DNA from: Propionicicella superfundia DSM 22317
Lineage (GTDB): Bacteria > Actinomycetota > Actinomycetes > Propionibacteriales > Propionibacteriaceae
Length of the DNA: 64,000 nucleotides
Assembly: GCF_000423465.1 (NCBI RefSeq)
Contig: NZ_KE384021.1
Span: forward strand, 309,105-373,104
Reading direction: 5' to 3'
Each line of letters opens with the position of its first letter. The first letter of the stretch is position 1. Both the position numbers and the translations under genes were made by a program. Of the stretch, positions 60,691-64,000 are shown in pieces. The notes under the pieces were generated by a model. The model worked only from the letters and a program-made list of their open reading frames with translations. It ran no database searches and was not told the DNA's origin.

Positions 60691-61854
60691 ATGACCACGG
60701 CTTCCACCCAGGGATTCGCCACCACCGCCATCCATGCAGGGCAGGACCACGACCCGACCACCGGCGCCGTGATCCCCCCGGTCCACTTCTCCACGACCTA
60801 TCAGCAGGACGGCATCGCGAACCTTCGCAACGGGTGGGAGTACGGGCGCAGCGGCAATCCGACGCGAACCGCGCTCGAGATCCAGCTCGCCGCGCTGGAG
60901 GGCGGCACGAGCGCTCTGTCCTTCGCCTCGGGGCTGGCCGCGGAGGACGCGCTGCTGCGGGTGGTCGGACGTCCCGGCGGCCACGCCGTCGTCGGACACG
61001 ACCTGTACGGCGGCACCTACCGGCTCATCTCGCGGCTGTGGGGACCGTGGGGTCTCGACCACACCGTGGCCGACGCCACCGACCCGGACGCCGTGCGTGC
61101 CGCGATCCGCGACGAGACGAGCCTGATCTGGGTCGAGACGCCCTCCAATCCCCTCCTGTCCGTCGTCGACATCGCCGCCCTCGCGGACATCGCCCACGAC
61201 GCGGGCGCGCTGCTGGTCGTCGACAACACCTTCGCCTCGCCCGCCCTGCAACGCCCCCTCGGCCTCGGCGCCGACGTCGTCGTGCACTCCGTCACGAAGT
61301 ACCTGGGCGGGCACTCCGACGTCCTCGGCGGGGCGCTGGTGTTCGCCGACCCCGAGCTCGACGAGCGGGTCCGCTTCATCCAGTTCGCCGCCGGCGGTGT
61401 CTCCGGCCCGCTCGACGCCTGGCTCGCGACGCGCGGGATCAAGACCCTGGACGTCCGAATGCGCAGGCACAGCGAGAACGCCCAGCAGGTCGCCGAACAC
61501 CTCCAGGCCGCCGACGCCGTGTCGCGCGTGTACTACCCGGGCCTGCCCGACCACCCCGGCCATGCCCTCGCGGCGCGGCAGATGAGCGGCTTCGGCGGCA
61601 TGCTCTCGGTGTCCTTCGAAGGCGGCGAGCCCGCCGCGCGCCGGTTCAGCGAGTCGCTGCGGCTCTTCACCCTCGCCGAATCCCTGGGCGGCGTCGAATC
61701 CCTGGTGAACTACCCATGGGACATGACCCACGCCTCCGTGCGCGGAACCGCGCTGGAGGTGCCGAAGAACCTCGTACGAGTCTCGGTGGGGCTCGAATCG
61801 GTGACGGACCTGATCGCCGACATCGATCAGGCACTGACCGTGGTGCGATCATGA
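60691..61854 (+). CDS. metB: Cystathionine gamma-synthase / gamma-lyase
   Basis: 387 aa. 'TTAIHAGQDHDPTTGAVIPP' N-terminus, 'YGRSGNPTRTALE', 'VDNTFASPALQRPL' and the PLP lysine in 'VVHSVTKYLGGHSDV' (about residue 203) place it in the Cys/Met metabolism PLP family. It could make cystathionine from O-acylhomoserine and cysteine, or split cystathionine to cysteine. Pairing with cbs in one operon favours gamma-lyase (reverse transsulfuration), but sequence alone does not separate them. GAAAGGG precedes the ATG. Confidence 0.88.
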   Translation: MTTASTQGFATTAIHAGQDHDPTTGAVIPPVHFSTTYQQDGIANLRNGWEYGRSGNPTRTALEIQLAALEGGTSALSFASGLAAEDALLRVVGRPGGHAVVGHDLYGGTYRLISRLWGPWGLDHTVADATDPDAVRAAIRDETSLIWVETPSNPLLSVVDIAALADIAHDAGALLVVDNTFASPALQRPLGLGADVVVHSVTKYLGGHSDVLGGALVFADPELDERVRFIQFAAGGVSGPLDAWLATRGIKTLDVRMRRHSENAQQVAEHLQAADAVSRVYYPGLPDHPGHALAARQMSGFGGMLSVSFEGGEPAARRFSESLRLFTLAESLGGVESLVNYPWDMTHASVRGTALEVPKNLVRVSVGLESVTDLIADIDQALTVVRS

Positions 61855-61949
61855 CGGCCCGGCGGATCCGGCCCCGACGGCCGTCCCCCGCTCTCCGATC
61901 GTGGCCGTCCTCCGGCTCCGCACGCGACCTCCTCTTCGAGCGCCCGCAC

Positions 61950-62003
61950 ATGCGCCGCCACGTCGGTCGTGCATGCCCGCGATGTTGCGGAGCACAGCGC
62001 TAG
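61950..62003 (+). CDS. Candidate cysteine-rich leader peptide upstream of the ABC ATPase
   Basis: A 17-aa ORF, MRRHVGRACPRCCGAQR, with three Cys codons (C..CC), in the gap after metB. The MRRHV start resembles short actinobacterial leader peptides. The ribosome site is weak and no promoter was found, so it could be read through from metB. It precedes the repeat array and the ABC ATPase gene, which might then belong to a sulfur-compound importer (inference). Confidence 0.4.
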   Translation: MRRHVGRACPRCCGAQR

Positions 62004-62043
62004 GCGCTGCCGAACCCTGCTTTCCGCCGCCTGAGAAAAACCC

Positions 62044-62340
62044 GGTGGTTCTGCTCAAAGACCCGGTGGTTGAGCTTGTCGAAGCCACCAACGTCCTTTC
62101 GGCAGGCTCAAGGACCCGGTGGTTCTGCTCAAAGGCCCGGTGGTTGAGCTTGTCGAAGCCACCAACGTCCTTTCGGCAGGCTCAAAGACCCGGTGGTTCT
62201 GCTCAAGGGCCCGGTGGTTGAGCTTGTCGAAGCCACCAACGTCCTTTCGGCAGGCTCAAAGACCCGGTGGTTCTGCTCAAGGGCCCGGTGGTTCTGCTCA
62301 AGGACCCGGTGGTTGAGCTTGTCGAAACCAGTGGCAGAGG
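62044..62340 (+). repeat. Intergenic tandem repeat array, 74-bp period, hairpin-forming units
   Basis: The GGTGGTTCTGCTCAA unit starts recur at 62044, 62118, 62192 and 62266, exactly 74 bp apart (a 53-bp plus a 21-bp unit). TTGAGCTTGTCGAA occurs at 62070, 62144, 62218 and 62313 (spacing 74, 74, 95). Within each 53-bp unit TTGAGCTTGTCGAA is followed by its near complement TTTCGGCAGGCTCAA, so each unit is an imperfect palindrome. The ORFs spanning it are by-products of the repeats. Confidence 0.9.
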
Positions 62341-62443
62341 CCTCGACGGGCTCGACCGCCGCGACTCTGAAGGCTCCCAAACCGCTGACACCGTTCGGGT
62401 GTCCGGTGTACCCGGATCGTCCACAACCGAGGAAATCGCCGTC

Positions 62444-64000
62444 ATGAACATCACCACGTCGGTGGCCCCCGCGCCGCCGGCCGGCCCGCACCATCTCGCC
62501 CGAGAGGCGCTGCTGTCCGTCACCGGGCTCACCGTGACCTTCGAACCCCGCCGCCACGGGCGGATCGATGCCCCCGTGGAGGCCGTCAAGGGGATCGACT
62601 TCGAGGTCCACGACGGGCAGACGCTGGCCGTCGTCGGGGAGTCCGGCTCGGGCAAGAGCGCGTCCCTCCTCGGTCTCGTCGGGCTCCTGCCCGGGAACGC
62701 GCGGGTCGCCGGCGACGTCCGGTTCGCAGGCAGGGATCTGCTGGGGCTCAGCGAATCCGAGCTGCGTGCCGTGCGCGGCAAAGACATCGGGTTCGTGTTC
62801 CAGGACCCGAGCAGCAGCCTGCATCCGCAGAAGACGATCGGGGCACAGCTCGACGAGATCCTGCTGCTGCATTCCGGCCTGGCCCGCCGAGCCCGCCGCG
62901 CGCGGGTCACCGGGCTGCTGGAGCGGGTCGGGATCGCCGAGCCGCAGCACGCCTACTCCGCCTACCCGTTCGAGTACTCCGGCGGCATGAAGCAGCGCGC
63001 GATGATCGCGATGGCCATCGCCAACCGGCCGCGGCTCATCATCGCCGACGAGCCGACCACCGCCCTGGACGCGACCGTGCAGGCGTCCATCGTGGAACTG
63101 CTCGGCGACCTGCAGCGCGAGGACGACACGGCGATCGTCTTCGTCAACCACGACCTCGCGGTGGTCCACCAGATCGCCGACGCGGTCATCGTGATGCAGC
63201 ACGGGCTGATCGTGGAGAACGGCCCGCGACAGGACGTGTACGGCACGCCCGGCCACCCCTACACCCGCCGGCTGCTGGCGGCGTCGGCCCTGCACACCGC
63301 CGACGCGCCCGTCGCGGAGCGTCCTTTCGACAGGCTCAAGGACCCGGCGGTTGAGCTTGTCGAAACCACTCGACGTCCTTTCGACAGGCTCAAGGACCCG
63401 GTGGACGGGCTCACGGGCCCGGCGGACGGGCTCGGGGATCCGGTGGTTGAGCTTGTCGAAACCACTCGACGTCCTTTCGACGGGCTCAAGGACCCGGTGG
63501 ACGGGCTTGAGGGCCCGGTGGACGGGCTCAAGGATCCGGTGGTTGAGCTTGTCGAAGCCACTCGACGTCCTTTCGACAGGCTCAAGGACCCGGCGGACGG
63601 GCTCAAGGACCCGGTGGACGGGCTCAAGGATCCGGTGGTTGAGCTTGTCGAAACCGCTCGACGTCCTTTCGACAGGCTCAAGGACCCGGTGGACGGGCTC
63701 GGGGACCCGGTGGACGGGCTCGGGGATCCGGTGGTTGAGCTTGTCGAAGCCACTCGACGTCCTTTCGGCAGGCTCAAGGACCCGGTGGACGGGCTCGAGG
63801 ATCCGGTGGTTGAGCTTGTCGAAGCCACTCGGCGTCCTTTCGACAGGCTCAAGGATCCGGTGGTTGAGCTTGTCGAAGCCACTCGGCGTCCTTTCGACAG
63901 GCTCAAGGATCCGGTGGTTGAGCTTGTCGAAGCCACTCGACGTCCTTTCGACGGGCTCAAGGACCCGGTGGACGGGCTCGGGGACCCGGTGGACGGGCTC
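62444..64000 (+). CDS. DppD-type ABC transporter ATPase with a C-terminal tail made of genomic repeats, 3' partial
   Basis: 519 codons to the window edge with no stop. Residues about 20-290 are a peptide/nickel-type ATPase: Walker A 'VGESGSGKSA', Q-loop 'FVFQDPSSSLHP', signature 'YSGGMKQRAM', Walker B 'LIIADEPTTALDA', switch His 'VNHDLAVVH' and the usual family end 'GTPGHPYTRRLLAAS'. From about residue 293 the chain consists of repeats DPVVELVEATRRPFDRLK (18 aa) and DPVDGLK-type (7 aa) units. GAGGA lies 10 nt before ATG 62444; GTG 62399 is an in-frame alternative. Partner genes must lie beyond the window. Confidence 0.85.
   Translation, partial: MNITTSVAPAPPAGPHHLAREALLSVTGLTVTFEPRRHGRIDAPVEAVKGIDFEVHDGQTLAVVGESGSGKSASLLGLVGLLPGNARVAGDVRFAGRDLLGLSESELRAVRGKDIGFVFQDPSSSLHPQKTIGAQLDEILLLHSGLARRARRARVTGLLERVGIAEPQHAYSAYPFEYSGGMKQRAMIAMAIANRPRLIIADEPTTALDATVQASIVELLGDLQREDDTAIVFVNHDLAVVHQIADAVIVMQHGLIVENGPRQDVYGTPGHPYTRRLLAASALHTADAPVAERPFDRLKDPAVELVETTRRPFDRLKDPVDGLTGPADGLGDPVVELVETTRRPFDGLKDPVDGLEGPVDGLKDPVVELVEATRRPFDRLKDPADGLKDPVDGLKDPVVELVETARRPFDRLKDPVDGLGDPVDGLGDPVVELVEATRRPFGRLKDPVDGLEDPVVELVEATRRPFDRLKDPVVELVEATRRPFDRLKDPVVELVEATRRPFDGLKDPVDGLGDPVDGL
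63320..64000 (+). repeat. In-frame repeat array inside the ABC ATPase gene
   Basis: TTGAGCTTGTCGAA occurs at 63351, 63447, 63543, 63639, 63735, 63810, 63864 and 63918. Spacings are 96, 96, 96, 96, 75, 54 and 54, all equal to 54 plus multiples of 21 and all divisible by three. The same element upstream (62044-62340) has a 53-bp unit. The array continues beyond the window. Confidence 0.92.

Noticed and set aside
61901..62447. Short ORFs within the intergenic repeat array
   Set aside because: They repeat the same translated units in different frames as a consequence of the 74-bp period, and have no independent starts or ribosome sites.
62044..64000. CRISPR array
   Set aside because: The units are contiguous, with no unique spacers of constant length, and the subunits are themselves repeats; no cas genes are present.
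1..64000. tRNA, rRNA, insertion sequences or integrases
   Set aside because: No cloverleaf, rRNA segment, transposase or recombinase motif was recognised, even at the edges of the likely inserted blocks. A dedicated tRNA/IS scan was not possible here.

Overview
This window is one continuous stretch of a very GC-rich chromosome from an actinobacterium. Evidence for this is the strong G/C third-position bias, frequent GTG starts, a crgA-DUF881-trpG block, DtxR/IdeR, acVLRF1, Nei2 beside Lhr, and many start codons only 6-7 nt downstream of a TANNNT-like -10 box, as expected for leaderless mRNAs. A member of the Propionibacteriales or a related order is plausible (oxygen-independent HemN, lactate utilisation genes, intergenic 'GGTGGTTGAGCTTGTCGAA' repeats), but this placement is inference. 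No rRNA, tRNA or CRISPR array was recognised.

Layout. 1-12.5 kb is catabolic and electron-transfer: an ornithine-cyclodeaminase-like protein (cut at the left edge), a DAO-type flavoprotein, a membrane Fe-S oxidoreductase of the EtfD type divergent from etfB-etfA, a GntR regulator, a lactate permease and a fused FAD/Fe-S D-lactate dehydrogenase. 12.6-25 kb carries lhr-nei2, a K+-channel-like protein, an APC permease, and a TetR regulator with two ABC exporter half-transporters. 25-39.9 kb is core housekeeping: lysS, crgA, DUF881, trpG/pabA, pdxH, an unusual fused alpha-beta glycyl-tRNA synthetase, acVLRF1, dtxR, a phosphatase, a methyltransferase and a thioredoxin. 40-43.4 kb has a GH13 enzyme divergent from a TetR gene with a repeated operator, then hemN.

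43.4-51 kb is a five-gene, mostly translationally coupled peptide-transport operon (solute-binding protein, permease, permease-ATPase-ATPase fusion, LacI, esterase). A 67-nt degenerate copy of the hemN 3' end lies at its far side, so it looks like an inserted block. Next to that scar is a well-started small gene for an 80-aa peptide with an 18-residue repeat. 52-56.5 kb holds small membrane proteins and a toxin/immunity scrapyard: a broken secreted toxin with a colicin-D-like tip, its intact immunity-like gene, a truncated XRE regulator, and a coupled DUF7878-like / mini-barnase / barstar cassette. 56.6-64 kb has an acyl-CoA synthetase, a cystathionine beta-synthase / cystathionine gamma-synthase pair and a DppD-like ABC ATPase. 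Three candidate cysteine-rich leader peptides lie around these sulfur genes. The ATPase gene runs in frame into a palindromic repeat array that forms its whole C-terminal tail up to the window edge.

The most unusual items are the repeat-tailed ATPase, the cysteine-rich leaders, the hemN-flanked island, the repeat peptide at 51,240, and the mini-barnase cassette.
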